A stretch of DNA of 64,000 nt from contig NW_026089624.1 of NCBI RefSeq assembly GCF_024586455.1, positions 9,267,341 through 9,331,340 on the forward strand. The letters are read 5' to 3'. The notes beneath the pieces are model-generated. The model was not told the origin of the DNA. It searched no databases and saw nothing but the letters and a program-made list of their open reading frames with translations. The first letter of the stretch is position 1; every line of letters starts with the position of its first letter. The translations under genes were made by a program, and so were the position numbers. This document shows, one piece after another, positions 10,774-22,520 of the stretch. Source of the stretch: Bactrocera neohumeralis (taxonomy: Eukaryota > Arthropoda > Insecta > Diptera > Tephritidae).

Positions 10774-12982
10774 ATGAATCCACCATCCTCTACACCGCAA
10801 GATGAAGCAACTACATCAACAACTATCGAAAACCCAATGAGTCATATACCCAAGCATGATGTTACTGTTCTTGGTGTGTCTACTGATTTGACTGATCTTA
10901 TTTACCAACCCATCTGGATATCTTGAGATATTATTTTAACTTAAGCAAACGTGCTAAAACAGAACAAAAAAGTTTTCCTATAAATCATTCACTATTCAAG
11001 TACAAGATAAGTTGATTGGAATTTGGGAAAAACTTGGTATGGAAATAATGCTGAAAAAAATGTATGTAATAAATTGAATAAATTGCTTGACAAGTATCAA
11101 GAGAAGAAACAACACCCAACAATTTACAGAGTATGTAAAATCTCTGGAAACAATTTTTTACATTGGAACATGTAAATGCGATTTGAAGGCAGCTCCATGT
11201 GCATGCGGCTGGGTTCCCGAACGCCTCAAAGAGTTCATGCACGATCAACATAATCAGAGAAGACTAACAATGAATGCATTTATGATGGAAACTGAAGAGC
11301 AAGGAGCAACGTCTATGTCATCAATGCCAACATACCAAGATCCCGATGATTCAACATATGCACCGCCACCGGTTCAAGAAGATATGGATAGAAGCACAAG
11401 TTCACAATACACAGAGAGATACGATTGTTTTAACTTTGCCTGACAGATTTGGTGTGCCTGACAGAGTAGCATCAGCATTGGGATCCGCTCTTTTCCAAGA
11501 TTTTAAAATTAAAGATAAGCATGGGAAACCTCTCATCATGGATAAATCGAAAGTTCGCAGAGAAAAAGAGAAATGCAGACAAGAAGTGCTTCGCAAACGG
11601 TTAGATGATACCAATTTGTTAGCGTTTTCATTCGATGGCAGAAAAGATGATACTTTAACGATAGATAAAATTGATGAGAAGTATCATACTAGGATGGTAA
11701 AAGATGAGGTTCTTGTTATTTTGAGAGAACCCAATTCTGAATTGATTGGTTACGTAAGACTGGAACATGAAACCGCTGAATACAAAACAACCAATTTAAA
11801 TGGTTTTTTGAACGATAAAAATATATCACTGGATACATTAATTGGAATATGCACTGACGGTGAGCCAACAAACACTGGCCCACCCGGTGGAATTATACGA
11901 CGATTCGAATTGCTGTTAAAAAGACCATTGCATTGGTTTGTTTGCCTTCTACACTTTAACGAACTTCCGTTTCGGCATTTGTTTGAAGTTTTGGATAAAT
12001 CAACCAGCACTGGACCAAGATCGGCAACCGGAAAACTGAGCCGTCAAATCGAAACTTGTGAAACTCTTCCGGTAAGTTATTGCTATCACTCATTTATTAT
12101 AATTGTCAACCATTTTTAATTCTTTTATTATTATATATTTTTAGGTGGTGGACGGCTTCCAGAAAATTGAGTTTCAAAATATGCCCCCTGCTCCAGAAAA
12201 AAAAAGAATTTTCCATCGAATCGAAGTATTTATACGACATGGCCCATGCAATTTCTGGCGGCGTGGTTCCGGTGGATCTGGTTAACATCAAACCAGGGAA
12301 AATTGTACATTCTCGGTGGCTCACCAAGGCCGCTAGATTATTACGATTATATGTGACAACAGAAAATCCAGATGCAAATTTAAGAATTCTGGTTGAATTT
12401 ATAATTAAATGTTATGTGCCAATGTACTTCAATATCAAGTATTACAGCTCTGTCGTGTACGGCAGTGCATTATTTTTCAAGTTCATTGGTTGGTCACGAT
12501 TTCTAGAACCTCGTTTACGCAAAACTGTCAATCAAGTAATTAAAAATAATTCATATTATGCGTATTCGGAAAATATCTTGTTATCAATGTTGTTTGACGA
12601 TATGAAAGAAAAGCGCGACTGTGCCATCAAGAAAATTCTACGCTATCGAACCGATGTTGACGAGCCAATGGAACTTAGAGTTTATAAAAAACCTGATATA
12701 AACTTTAATTGCACAAGTTATTCGGAAATGATCAATTTGAATGATATAAGAACGCGAAGCATTCCCTACGATACATTGAAAGAATATTTAAATCAAGATG
12801 ATCCACCGTTTAATGATCCAAAAATTCCATCACACATACAAGAAACGGAACGTCATGTTCAATTGCTAGCTAGCGTTTTCAAACGGGTTATACCGGAAAA
12901 TGTAGAGGCTGTTATGGCGACGACATTAGAGAGCCGTGCGAAATTGCCCAGACTTGAAAGTAAAAAAGACTTCAAACAATAA
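10774..12982 (+). pseudogene. transposase-like protein, FDGRK/NELP/HSRW family (near-complete, frameshifted)
   Basis: Pieces in order are: an N-terminal Ser/Thr-rich start (ATG 10774); a Cys-rich part, KCDLKAAPCACGWVPERLKEF near 11175-11235; SFDGRKDDTLT with its Asp at 11634-11636; CTDGEPTNTGPPGGI with its Asp at 11856-11858; CLLHFNELPFRHLF at 11943-11984, a C-x2-H motif; then HSRWLTKAARLLRLYV at 12308 and a C-terminal tail ending ESRAKLPRLESKKDF. D..D..CxxH..RW is the layout of an RNase-H-fold hAT-like transposase, which I infer. A 73-bp intron (12072-12144, GTAAGT..TTTTAG) joins LP to VVD. Frame breaks occur near 11110, near 11420 and in the A-run at 12199-12208, so it is probably inactive. 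I know the family as recurrent 'uncharacterised' proteins in arthropods and cnidarians, but recall no accepted name. Confidence 0.7.
12072..12144 (+). other. spliceosomal intron in transposase-like gene
   Basis: GTAAGTTATTG donor directly after the CCG codon and a polypyrimidine-rich TATATATTTTTAG acceptor before GTGGTGGAC. Removing these 73 bases restores the family motif ETLP-VVDGFQKI. Its size is typical of dipteran short introns. Confidence 0.75.
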
Positions 12983-13305
12983 TTTTTTTTAGTTTCTTTT
13001 CTATAACTCACTTAAATTAACTTTTTCATTTACATATGTTCTGACTAAATAAATTTCTTAAGAGAAAAAATAGATATTATTATAAATAAATAAATAAAAA
13101 TAAAGAAAAAACATAGCCATTTAGCTGATTTTTTCATGTAAAGGCCAAAAATGGTGATTTTTTGAAATGATTGTATGGGGAACCCAACAGGGGAGTTCCA
13201 GGGGGTGTGCCACTGGCATGGGTGGATCGGCCGTCCAAAGTTAGTGGGGGTCGGTCATACATTTGGACTCGATTGGAACACTCTAAATGGGTCAAAGTGG
13301 GATTT

Positions 13306-13458
13306 TTCAAAATTTGCCCCTACCCAAAGGTTCGACCCAAATTGGGGGACATCAAAATTCGTTTTAGAGGTATGGTTCCTTCGGCAAAGTTTCTTATTTT
13401 GATCCCTAGAATATGATTTTCATATAGCAATGGGCGATTTTTAAATCGACCCGCCCTA
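13306..13458 (-). repeat. right terminal inverted repeat of hAT-like copy 1
   Basis: Reverse complement of the left repeat; ends ..CGACCCGCCCTA followed by the target duplication ATGTTCAG. Two apparent ORFs across 13171-13416 are shadows of this repeat. Confidence 0.85.
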
Positions 13459-13466
13459 ATGTTCAG

Positions 13467-14204
13467 GTATTAAAAAATGTAGCGAAAGGGTTCAGCTTCA
13501 TTGTATATTAATTAAGATAAAATTTGGTATCATATTAACTTATTTGAAGGCCATAAACTCAGTTAGTTATATTAATTTATTTTACTTCCAGTCAGCGAAA
13601 ATTAAAACTGAGTCATCCTCAAAAGACATACACCCTGTCAAGAAAGTATTGGGAATTCTTCATTTCCCCCTTTCATCTCCCGCTTCTATGGAAGACAAGT
13701 AAATTTTTTTCCAAGGTTGGTACAACTCTCCTTAATTGTGATGCCAAAAATTAACACAATCTGTCAAACAAGTGTGTTTACAGCAGCTGTTTATGTCAGT
13801 CGACCAACTGAATCAATTGAAACATCGAAATTCGTTATAATAGGGATATGAGGTTTAGACCAAGTCCAGTTCATTTTTATTGAGGGCGAAACCATTAATA
13901 TAATAAAATATCTTTTGATTAAATTTAATTAATTAATTTTCACATCCGCTTAATTTCATTAAAATGTCACACATATTGACCAACCTAAGCGGTTTAAAGT
14001 CGGAAATCATTATATAGGGTGTATTGGGGGCACAAAAGGTGTGGGCGCATTGCATTAATTTTGGACATTGTTCATGTACAATTGAAAGCATATTTTCAAG
14101 AAATTCTATAAATGTATAATAAAAGAGTCGGATGTTTCAAAATACTATGAATTATATGGGGGCCAAAGCAAGTTTTCACACGATTTTATCCATTTTAGGC
14201 ACAA
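13467..14204. other. non-coding sequence between two elements
   Basis: The first part resumes the repeat interrupted by the hAT-like element. Near 13597-13880 there is a block I do not recognise (AAGACATACACCCTGTCAAG, CTGTCAAACAAGTGTG), possibly another relic. No coding region can be supported. Confidence 0.4.
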
Positions 14205-14236
14205 AGATACTTCTTCTTAATTGGCATAGACACCGC

Positions 14237-15997
14237 TTACGCGATTACAGCCGAGTTAACAACAGCGCGCCAGTCGTTTCTTCTTTTCGCTACGTGGCGC
14301 CAATTGGATATTCCAAGCGAAGCCAGGTCCTTCTCCACTTGGTCCTTCCAACGGAGTGGAGGTCTTCTTCTTCCTCTGCTTCCCCCGGCGGGTACTGCGT
14401 CGAATACTTTCAGAGCTGGAGTGTTTTCGTCCATCCGGACAACATGACCTAGTCAGCGTAGCCGCTGTCTTTTAATTCGCTGAACTATGTCGGTGTCGTC
14501 GTATATCTCGTACAGCTCATCGTTCCATCGAATGCGGTATTCGCCGTGGCTAACGCGCAAAGGACCATAAATCTTTCGCAGAACTTTTCTCTCGAAAACT
14601 CGCAACGTCGACTCATCCGTTGTTGACATCGTCCAAGACTCTGCACCATACAGCAGGACGGGAATTATGAGTGACTTATAGAGTTTGGTTTTTGTTTGTC
14701 GGGAGAGGACTTTGCTTCTCAATTGCCTACTCAGTCCGAAGTAGCACCTGTTGGCAAGAGTTATCCTGCGTTGGATTTCTAGGCTGACAGTGTTGGTGGT
14801 GTTTACGCTGGTTCCAAGATAGACGAAATTATCTACGACTTCAAAGTTATGACTGTCAACAGTGACGTGAGTGCCAAGTCGCGAGTGCGACGACTGTTTG
14901 TTTGATGACAGGAGATATTTCGTCTTGCCCTCGTTCACTGCCAGACCCGTTTTCTGTGCTTCCTTGTCCGTGTTGAGGCCGATGATATCAATATCATCGG
15001 CATACGCCAGCAGCTGTACACTCTTATAGAAGATGGTACCTTCTCTATTTAGTTCTGCGGCTCGAACTATTTTCTCCAAAAGCAGGTTGAAAAGGTCGCA
15101 CGACAGGGAATCGCCTTGTCTGAAACCTTGTTTGGTATCGAACGGCTCGGAGAGGTCCTTCCCGATCCTGACGGAGCTTTTGGTGTTACTCAACGTCAGT
15201 TTACACAGCCGTATAAGTTTTGTGGGGATACCAAATTCAGACATCGCGGCATAAAGGCAGCTCCTTTTCGTGCTGTCGAAAGCAGCTTTGAAATCGACGA
15301 AGAGGTGGTGTGTGTCGATTCTCCTTTCGCGGGTCTTTTCCAAGATTTGGCGCATGGTGAATATCTGGTCGGTTGTTAATTTTCGAGGTCTGAAGCCACA
15401 CTGATAAGGTCCAATCAGTTTGTTGACGGTGGGCTTTAATCTTTCACACAATACGCTCGATAGAACCTTATATGCGATGTTGAGGAGACTAATCCCACGG
15501 TAGTTGGCGCAGATTGTGGGGTCACCTTTCTTATGGATTGGGCATGGCACACTTAAATTCCAATCGTTGGGCATGCTTTCGTCCGATCATATTTTACAAA
15601 GAAGCTGATGCATGCTCCTTATCAGTTCTTCGCCGCCGTGTTTGAATAGCTCGGCCGGCAATCCGTCGGCCCCTGCCGCTTTGTTATTCTTCACGCGGGT
15701 AATTGCTATTCGAACTTCTTCATGGTCGGGTAATGGAACGTCTGCTCCATCGTCATCGATTGGGGAATCGGGTTCTCCTTCTCCTGGTGTTGTGCGTTCA
15801 CTGCCATTCAGCAGGCTGGAGAAGTGTTCCCTCCATAATTTAAGTATGCTCTGGGCATCAGTGACTAGATCACCTTTGGGGGTTCTACAAGAGTACGCTC
15901 CGGTCTTGAAACCTTCCGTAAGCCGCCGCATTTTTTCGTAGAATTTTCGAGCATTACTCCTGTCGGCCAGCTTATCAAGCTCTTCGTACTCACGCAT
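14237..15997 (-). pseudogene. RTE copy B: reverse transcriptase and C-terminal domain
   Basis: Three frames (15587-15997, 14453-15574, 14237-14434) are separated by single TGA codons where copy D has Trp (CKI*SDES and RLR*LG). RT motifs are intact: [71 protein letters not shown] and [15 protein letters not shown] with the catalytic YADD. About 14 residues after GLNT are missing compared with copy D (ESTIMATE from the alignment of GLNT..DKEAQK). The protein copies element RNA at the nicked target. It cannot be made here without readthrough. Confidence 0.85.
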
Positions 15998-16224
15998 TTC
16001 AGCCTCTTTCTTCTTCTGTCTACAAATGCGTCTCGCTTCCTCTTCAACTCTCGGTATCTATCCCATCCCGCACGTGTTGTGGTCGATCGTAACGTTGCGA
16101 GGTAGGCAGCCTGTTTTCTCTCCGCTGCGACACGGCACTCCTCGTCGTACCAGCTGTTCTTTTGTACTCTCCGAAAACCAATGGTTTCGGTTGCAGCTGT
16201 ACGTAGGGAGTTTGAGATGCCGTC

Positions 16225-17230
16225 TCACAGTTCCCTTATACCGAGTTGTTGACGAGTGCTCTCAGAGAGCAGGAGTGCAAGCCGAGTAGAAAATCGTTCG
16301 GCTGTCTGTTGTGATTGCAGCTTCGCGATGTCGAACCTTCCTTGTGTTTGTTGGCGTGCGTTTTTTGCTGCACAGAGGCGGGTGCGAATCTTGGCTGCAA
16401 CAAGATAGTGGTCCGAGTCGATGTTAGGACCTCGGAGCGCACGCACATCTAAAACATTGGAGACGTGTCTTCCGTCTATCACAACATGATCGATTTGGTT
16501 GGTGATTTTTCGATCCGGAGACAGCCAGGTAGCTTGATGAATCTTCTTATGCTGGAATCTAGTACTACAGATAACCATATTTCGGGCCCCGGCGAAGTCA
16601 ATCAGCCTCAACCCATTAGGGGATGTTTCGTCGTGGAGGCCGAATTTACCGACCGTAGTGCCAAAGACACCATCTTTGCCCACCCTGGCGTTAAAGTCGC
16701 CAAGCACGATTTTGACATCGTGGCGGGGGCAGCCTTCATAAGTGCGCTTCAAGCACTCATAAAAGGCATCTTTGGTCACATCGTCCTTCTCTTCCGTCGG
16801 GGCGTGGGCGCAGATCAGCGATATGTTGAAGAACTTCGCTTCGATGCGGATTGTGGCTAGACGTTCACTCACCGCAGTGAATGATAGTACTCGGCGACGG
16901 AGTCTCTCTCCCACCTACACCAAACTTGCGCTCCTTTATATGGCCAGTGTAGTAAATGTCACAAGGACCTACTCGTCTCTGTCCTTGTCCCGTCCATCGC
17001 ATTTCTTGGACGGCGGTGATGTCAGCCTTTGCTTTTACGAGGACATCAACCAGCTGGGCAGCGGCACCTTCCCAATTAAGGGACCGGATATTCCAGGTGC
17101 ATGCCCTCAATTCGTAGTCCTTATTTCGTTTGCCATGGTCGTCATCGAAAGGGGGGTCTCTCATCCGAGGCTGGTTATAGCTCTTCACTGGGGGTGTTTT
17201 TTTACGTGGCGGGTCCCAAACCCAGCGCAC
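16225..17230 (-). pseudogene. RTE copy B: EEP endonuclease domain
   Basis: Frame 16865-17230 holds the N-terminal block ACTWNIRSLNWEGAAAQLVD and the catalytic Glu in AVQEMRWTGQG. After an 8-bp deletion the frame 16225-16914 continues with LICAHAPTEEKDD, VLGDFNARVGKDGVFG, NQIDHVVIDGR and IDSDHYLVAAKIRTRL. All catalytic blocks of an exonuclease-endonuclease-phosphatase nuclease are recognisable (N, E, DFN, SDH). The frame ends at GIREL* where copy D has Trp. Confidence 0.85.
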
Positions 17231-17244
17231 AACCCTTGTAGGGA

Positions 17245-20200
17245 AAGGAAAGATACACCGTTACGTATATTAGAAAAATACGCTTACTTAATTTCATTAA
17301 ATTAATTTCCATATTGACCGCTATACATACATATGTATGTTGTAGAATATCCAATCAAGTTCAAAAATTTTTACATTAGGTATATGGGGGCATGACATAA
17401 TAGTATATTATTCCGAGTATCAAGGAAACATATTCCCCGAATTTCAATAACATATTTCATAGATTGACCGATATTCTCGGCGAAAAGTCAGCCCATCAAG
17501 GGACTGTTTAGGTAAAGTCTTATCCGAATATACCATATTTGTTATTTAAATTGTACAATCTGAGAATTAGGCATCCTCGCCGGCTCCTAAAAAAGCTCTA
17601 TTGTATCTTCTGGGGTAGAAAATTAAATGCATCTGGCGGTTTTAGTTTTTGAGTTATCGTTCTTTTGTAGGTTTTTACAAAACCGTATATGAGGAGTATA
17701 GTCTAATTTCATCCATTTTCACACTGCCTGTAGAAATTCTTATAGTATTTTCGCTAAGCGAATTTGGTTGTTGTAGCTTTAGAGCTTTAGGGCTTTAGAA
17801 TATACATATGTTAATTAAACCTATTAGAGGCCGGGCCACACCCATTTTTTCCCTTTCTACTGCGATCTCCTGTGCCAAATTACATTTCTATATCAGTGCT
17901 TAGAAATAAATATGCTACTTCATTCGTTCAGTGGTCAGATTACACCCATGCATTACGATTACTAATGTTTTACTGAAGTTATAGCTTAAATGGACGGGTC
18001 GGTATTGCAGATGGGCGTAATGGAACTATTGACACGCCCACAAAAATCCATAAATCCAAAACCTATAAAGCGCCATCACAACAAGGTGGAACATTTTGAT
18101 TCAATACGAGTCGCATTAGAAAGCGGCTTCTGTAGTTTCAACAATTTCTAAAAAGTGGGAGTGACACCGCCCTCTATAAAATATAATATGTATGCATATA
18201 TATCTCCCAAGCCACTTTTTCAAAATCAACCTAACTTGCCCAGGATAACCCCCGCTGAAAGTGTAAAAGGGGTAAATTCGGATTAAAACCCCACCCACTC
18301 TAAAGTGTGATAGCTAAATAAATTAAAAATAAAATGAAAGTGTTCCAGACTCTATATGTAACATTCGGGATGGTAGAAGAGAGCTTCAAAGACCCCGGTG
18401 GACAATTGGACAATTGGCATGCCACGGTTTACATATAGGTATAATCACATATCTCAAAACCTAGTCAACCGATTTCAACAAAAGTCAGTACATGAAAGTA
18501 TCCTGAAATTTTTATTTAAAGTGCAAAAAAAAGACGAAATGGAATTACAGCTACGCCTTCTTTCCATGTAAAGCAGTTTTAAATTCTTTCTGATTCTCTC
18601 ACTTTCCGGAATACAACGAATGTACCAGGGTAAAACTTTATTACCCAAAATTGTCCAAATATCAATAAACCAATACTATTCAAGTTCCCAGATACCGATT
18701 ATGTGGATCAAAGTTCCTATTACGAACTTTTTATGGAGAATATCGGTAAATCTGTGAGATATATGTGTTAAAGAAATGCGGAGAGAAAGTTTTTCTAATA
18801 CTATCATGTCTGTGTGTTAAAAACGGATTGAATTGGATCAATACTTCCGTTAGACCCATATATACTCAATATAACGACTTCAAACTTCCAGTTTATAATT
18901 ATACCGCATATATCGGTCAGTTAGTTATCTTAATGAAATTGAGAGAGCGTGATTTTACAATAACAATGTTTTTTTGTGCCTAAAATAAAATCGGGCGAAA
19001 ATTTGTTCCAACCCCCATACGATTAATATCAGAATTTTCAAACAGCCCGGGCCATTTTTGTCCCCACTACAACCTTTATAATGATTTCCGACTATTAACC
19101 TGATTCTAATACATGTGAATAATTTCAATCTTCTGGTTAATATTTGGCACATCAACTCAATATATTAACTATCTATGTTTAGCCTCTTCGGTTGAATTTT
19201 TCAATTAAAACACGATACTTGACGCCCAATTCTTACGTACACTCTTAGACCAATAGATGATTGTTTAGATTTCAACATGAACTTACTCGCACACATCACA
19301 AACAACGAACGGCCTCGACGTTATCGGAAGCATGTGGTTTAAAATTTTGCTTAAGAGTAAAATAGTATGTAACTAATCAAGATAGATGGAGGGTTATAAA
19401 AATCCGGGTCTCCCCTTCCGTCCGTCCACGCAAGCTGTAACTTGAGTAAAAATTGAGATATCAGAATAAAAAAAATAGACCGTGTTTTACTCACAGTATA
19501 TCTTTGTGAATAAAATTGATAAAAACGGGCGAAAATTTATCCTCGCTCCTATATAAATAACATCAGGATTTTTGAACATCCGGCTGACTTTATTCTACAT
19601 ATATGATGGTATGTGGGGTACCTTAAAGAAACCCAAGGAACATATTTTTTATATAATGATTTTGGTTTTTCTAACAAATCTTATGAAGAATAAGTTGGTC
19701 AGTGTGTGAGTTGAATATATAAAAAATTCCTAGAAAAATTACAAAAACACCCCATATAATGATTTCCGTTTTTCTATCTGACTTTAAATCATTTAAGTTG
19801 GTGAAAATGTGATATTTTAATGAAACTAAATGGTCAATTTTTCTTTAAACTTATGTTGTTAAGTTTTGAATTGGTCTATACCTTGGTCTAAACTTCATCT
19901 CATCGTTAATATAAAAAATTTCGATCCTCTGATTCAGGGTTTCCATATTAAGTCAATATATAAAATTTAGCTTCTTCGGCCGAGCTATTTTTAGCTGACG
20001 TGAACTTAAATTTAGCAATACAACTAAGATTAATTATTTCCCGATATATTTTAATAAAAAAGTTTCCCACCCTCGGAAGGAATTTCCCGAGCTTTGAATC
20101 TTGCAAGTTCGGTTACACCCTAACTTAGCCCTTCCGTACTTCTTTTTCTTCCATTTATATAATACTTATGTTTATAAATATAAATATATGTGTAATAGAT

Positions 20201-21054
20201 ATAAATATAAATTTATAAGGGCAGTGACCAGGCCATTTTCACCGTGAGACAGGAGAGTAAAGCTAGGATCGACTTAAAGGATGACATATACATACATATG
20301 AGGATACAAGAGGACTTTATACGATTCGGGGTCAAAATTGTGGGTGTGGCACCGTCCTCATTTTAGTGAAAACCCTTATCTCGGGACCTTTTTGACTGAT
20401 ATCTGGAATATTTGATTACCTTAATATTCCTATATTCCAGTGCGAAATTTTTCCCTAATAGTGCCGTCAAAGTACACTACCTTATGACCAAAAATTGTCA
20501 AAATTGAACTAAAACTATTCAAACTGCCCGGTACCGATAAGTAAATCAAAATTCCAATTGCGAACCTTTTACCGAAAATAACGTTAATCTATGAGATATA
20601 CATATGTATTACTGAAATTCGTAGAGAATCTTTTTCTAATAATTGTTTGCCTGTCTGTTGAATCGCATCAATCATTTTTTAATTTTTCCATATAACTAAT
20701 TGAAAGATTTTCGAACTTCCGGATTAACTTTATATCGCATATATCGGCAAATGTGACAATTAATTTATTTTATTTTCAGTTTCACCCCAACTTAGCTCTT
20801 CCTTACTTGTTTGATATAAAATTGTACCAACATCTGAAGGTAGTTCCCCGTCTTTGATCATTGCAAGTTGCAAGATTATGGAATGTTCGGTTACACCCGA
20901 AAATATCCCTTCCTTACTTGTTTAAGTTTATTATTCGGTAGTGTGGTAAAAATAAGAGTTTTGCTCTAGCTCGCATTTTCTTCTTCTTCTTGTTTACGCT
21001 AATATTATAAACAAAATCTATAATAGTATATTTTGTTCGGCATTTCATTTAAAA
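17245..21054. repeat. block of non-coding R1-type dispersed repeats
   Basis: About 3.8 kb without any supportable gene. It contains several R1-like ends (20095-20145 with GCAAGTTCGGTTACACCC then AACTTAGCCCTTCC; 20775-20815; 20861-20930) and recurring interior phrases shared with the copy at 47167-48240, such as AAGCTGTAACTTGAGTAAAA and AATTGAGATATCA near 19430-19465. It looks like overlapping, mutually truncated copies of one repeat family. Confidence 0.65.
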
Positions 21055-21409
21055 TTAGCTGACCCCGCAGCCGTTGTCCTGCGTGAAATTATGTGTTTTG
21101 AAATGAAAAAAAGTTGAATTTATTATTTCACTTTTTTTTTCAATGTAAAGCAACTTGATAAACAACATTTTTTGGTTTCTGTTCCGCTGCATAAATGTAC
21201 AGAGAAGATACGTGTGAAAAACATAGCATTTCCAAATTTATGCCACACACTATGCGACTATCCTTGTGTCCTGTTAATTTTCATCTAAAATGCAGTTTTC
21301 ACTTGAAACTGAATACGTTTGAACTGAAATGGCAAATCGTTAGAAGTCATAGGAATTCGTAGAATCAAGCATTCTGCCCCTTTGTATTCGATAGCTGCGT
21401 CACAATCAG

Positions 21410-21592
21410 TCAGGTTCCATTACACAGTTTCGGCGCATGAAGATTGCGAAACATAATAACGACAGATCCAACTTTGAGACGCAAATGATGCGGTGGCATA
21501 CCAAGCCTCTCCAAAGAATTTAGAAATTCCACTGGATAATTCACGGCGTCGTCTTCATTGTCAAGACAATCTATCGATTTGTATGAGCGCAA
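21410..21592 (-). pseudogene. Helitron copy b: Pif1 helicase segment
   Basis: MRSYKSIDCLDNEDDAVNYP then VEFLNSLERLGMPPHHL, RLKVGSVVIMFRNL and KLCNGT is the conserved stretch just before the C-terminal helicase motifs in Helitron proteins. The frame stops right after CNGT. The same stretch is seen shifted in copies c (25564-25926) and d (near 35990-36120), so all copies descend from one coding ancestor. Confidence 0.8.
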
Positions 21593-21729
21593 GTCTCCCG
21601 GTATTTGACTTTGAATCTTCCAGTTTAAGTCATTAACATCGGTATTTTTGGCAGCTATCGTAGTTACGATAATTTGGCCAATGTCCGAACATTCGTGATG
21701 AGTTTATCTTTCGTGAATTGAGCTGCTCA

Positions 21730-22175
21730 TTTGTCGGAACGGCCGATATCGGATCACTATAACATATAGCTGCCATGCAAACTGAACGATCGGAATCAAA
21801 TGCTTGTATGGAAAACTTTCACATTTGACAAGATATATTCACGAAATTTGGTATATGCTATTTTCTAAGACAACAATGTAATCTCCGAAGAAATTGTTCA
21901 GATCGGTTAACTATAGCATATAGCTGCCATACAAACTGAACGATCGGAATCAAGTTCTTGTATGGACAACTTTCACATTTGACAAGATATATTCACGAAA
22001 TTTGGTATATGTATATTATTTCCTAAAGCAACAATGTAATCTCCGAAGAAATTGATAAGATCGGTTGACTATAGCATATACATAGCTTCCACACAAACTG
22101 AACACATAGTTGCTAACAGAAATGCACCTGTGAAGGGTATTTAGCTTCGGTGCAACCGAAGTTAACGTTTTTTCT
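21730..22175 (+). repeat. dispersed repeat R2 with two internal sub-repeats
   Basis: The phrase CATATAGCTGCCATGCAAACT ... GAACGATCGGAATCAA ... TTTCACATTTGACAAGATAT ... CACGAAATTTGGTATATG occurs twice in tandem (about 21765-21870 and 21905-22010) and begins a third time near 22070. The end is GGTGCAACCGAAGTTAACG followed by TTTTTTCTTGTTTT. It is non-coding and inserted in Helitron b. Confidence 0.65.
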
Positions 22176-22184
22176 TGTTTTTTT

Positions 22185-22520
22185 ATTGAAATTGAAATGA
22201 ATTTTTGATGACTCATGCCCAGCTCTTGACCGATGCTACGGCAGCGAAATTATCGCAATTTTCGACAACAGGCCTTCCGGGGCGTGGCGCATCTTCGACC
22301 ACCTCTACACCAGAACGAAAACGTTGAAACCATCTTTGTGCGGTGGAAATGGAAACTGTATCGGGTCCATAAACTGCACAAATTTTATTGGCGGCTTGAG
22401 ATGCAGTTTTGCCTTTATCGTAGTAGTACTGTAAAATATGCCGTATTTTCTCTTTATTTTGCTCCATGTTTGCGACGCTAACGACTTAAAAAAAACGACA
22501 ATCAATCAAACACGTGTCCC
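22185..22520 (-). pseudogene. mariner transposase, N-terminal DNA-binding part
   Basis: MEQNKEKIRHILQYYYDKGK, then ISTAQRWFQRFRSG and APRPGRPVVENCD: this is the paired helix-turn-helix region of a mariner transposase, with the GRP(V) AT-hook-like linker. After NCD a deletion and frameshift lead to SIGQELGMSHQK, the second helix-turn-helix, where the copy ends. The catalytic domain is absent. It interrupts an R1 repeat, which continues at 22521. Confidence 0.75.

Larger units (their letters stand above)
10485..13458 (+). mobile_element. TAGGG-ended hAT-like DNA transposon, copy 1 (complete ends)
   Basis: A 2974-bp element with both ends visible. It is flanked by a perfect 8-bp direct repeat ATGTTCAG (10477-10484 and 13459-13466). 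The right end reads inward TAGGGCGGGTCGATTT and the left end TAGGCCAAGTCGATTT; similarity continues for about 165 bp left and 153 bp right. An 8-bp duplication and a TAGGG-type terminus (YARNG) are hAT-superfamily hallmarks, but the long inverted repeats and the encoded protein are not those of classical hobo/Ac/Hermes. The gene inside is nearly full length. Confidence 0.85.
14205..17244 (-). mobile_element. RTE-type non-LTR retrotransposon, copy B
   Basis: Collinear with copy D from the (AAG)n 3' tail (TTCTTCTTAATT at 14211) to a 5' truncation near 17244, where the shared block CACTGGGGGTGTTTTTTTACG and GGGTCCCAAACCCAGCGCAC ends. Damage that can be read against copy D: an 8-bp deletion near 16915, a one-base deletion near 16043, a deletion in the RT after YADD near 14965, and three nonsense changes TGG to TGA (near 14451, 15585 and 16222). 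It sits in R1-type repeats. Confidence 0.9.

Noticed and set aside
13171..13416. Two overlapping plus-strand ORFs of 75-81 residues
   Set aside because: They lie across the right inverted repeat of the hAT-like element, and the same sequence exists inverted at the other end.
15612..15941. 109-residue Ser-rich ORF also seen at 54610-54939
   Set aside because: Antisense shadow of the LINE RT; its conservation between copies simply reflects the coding strand.
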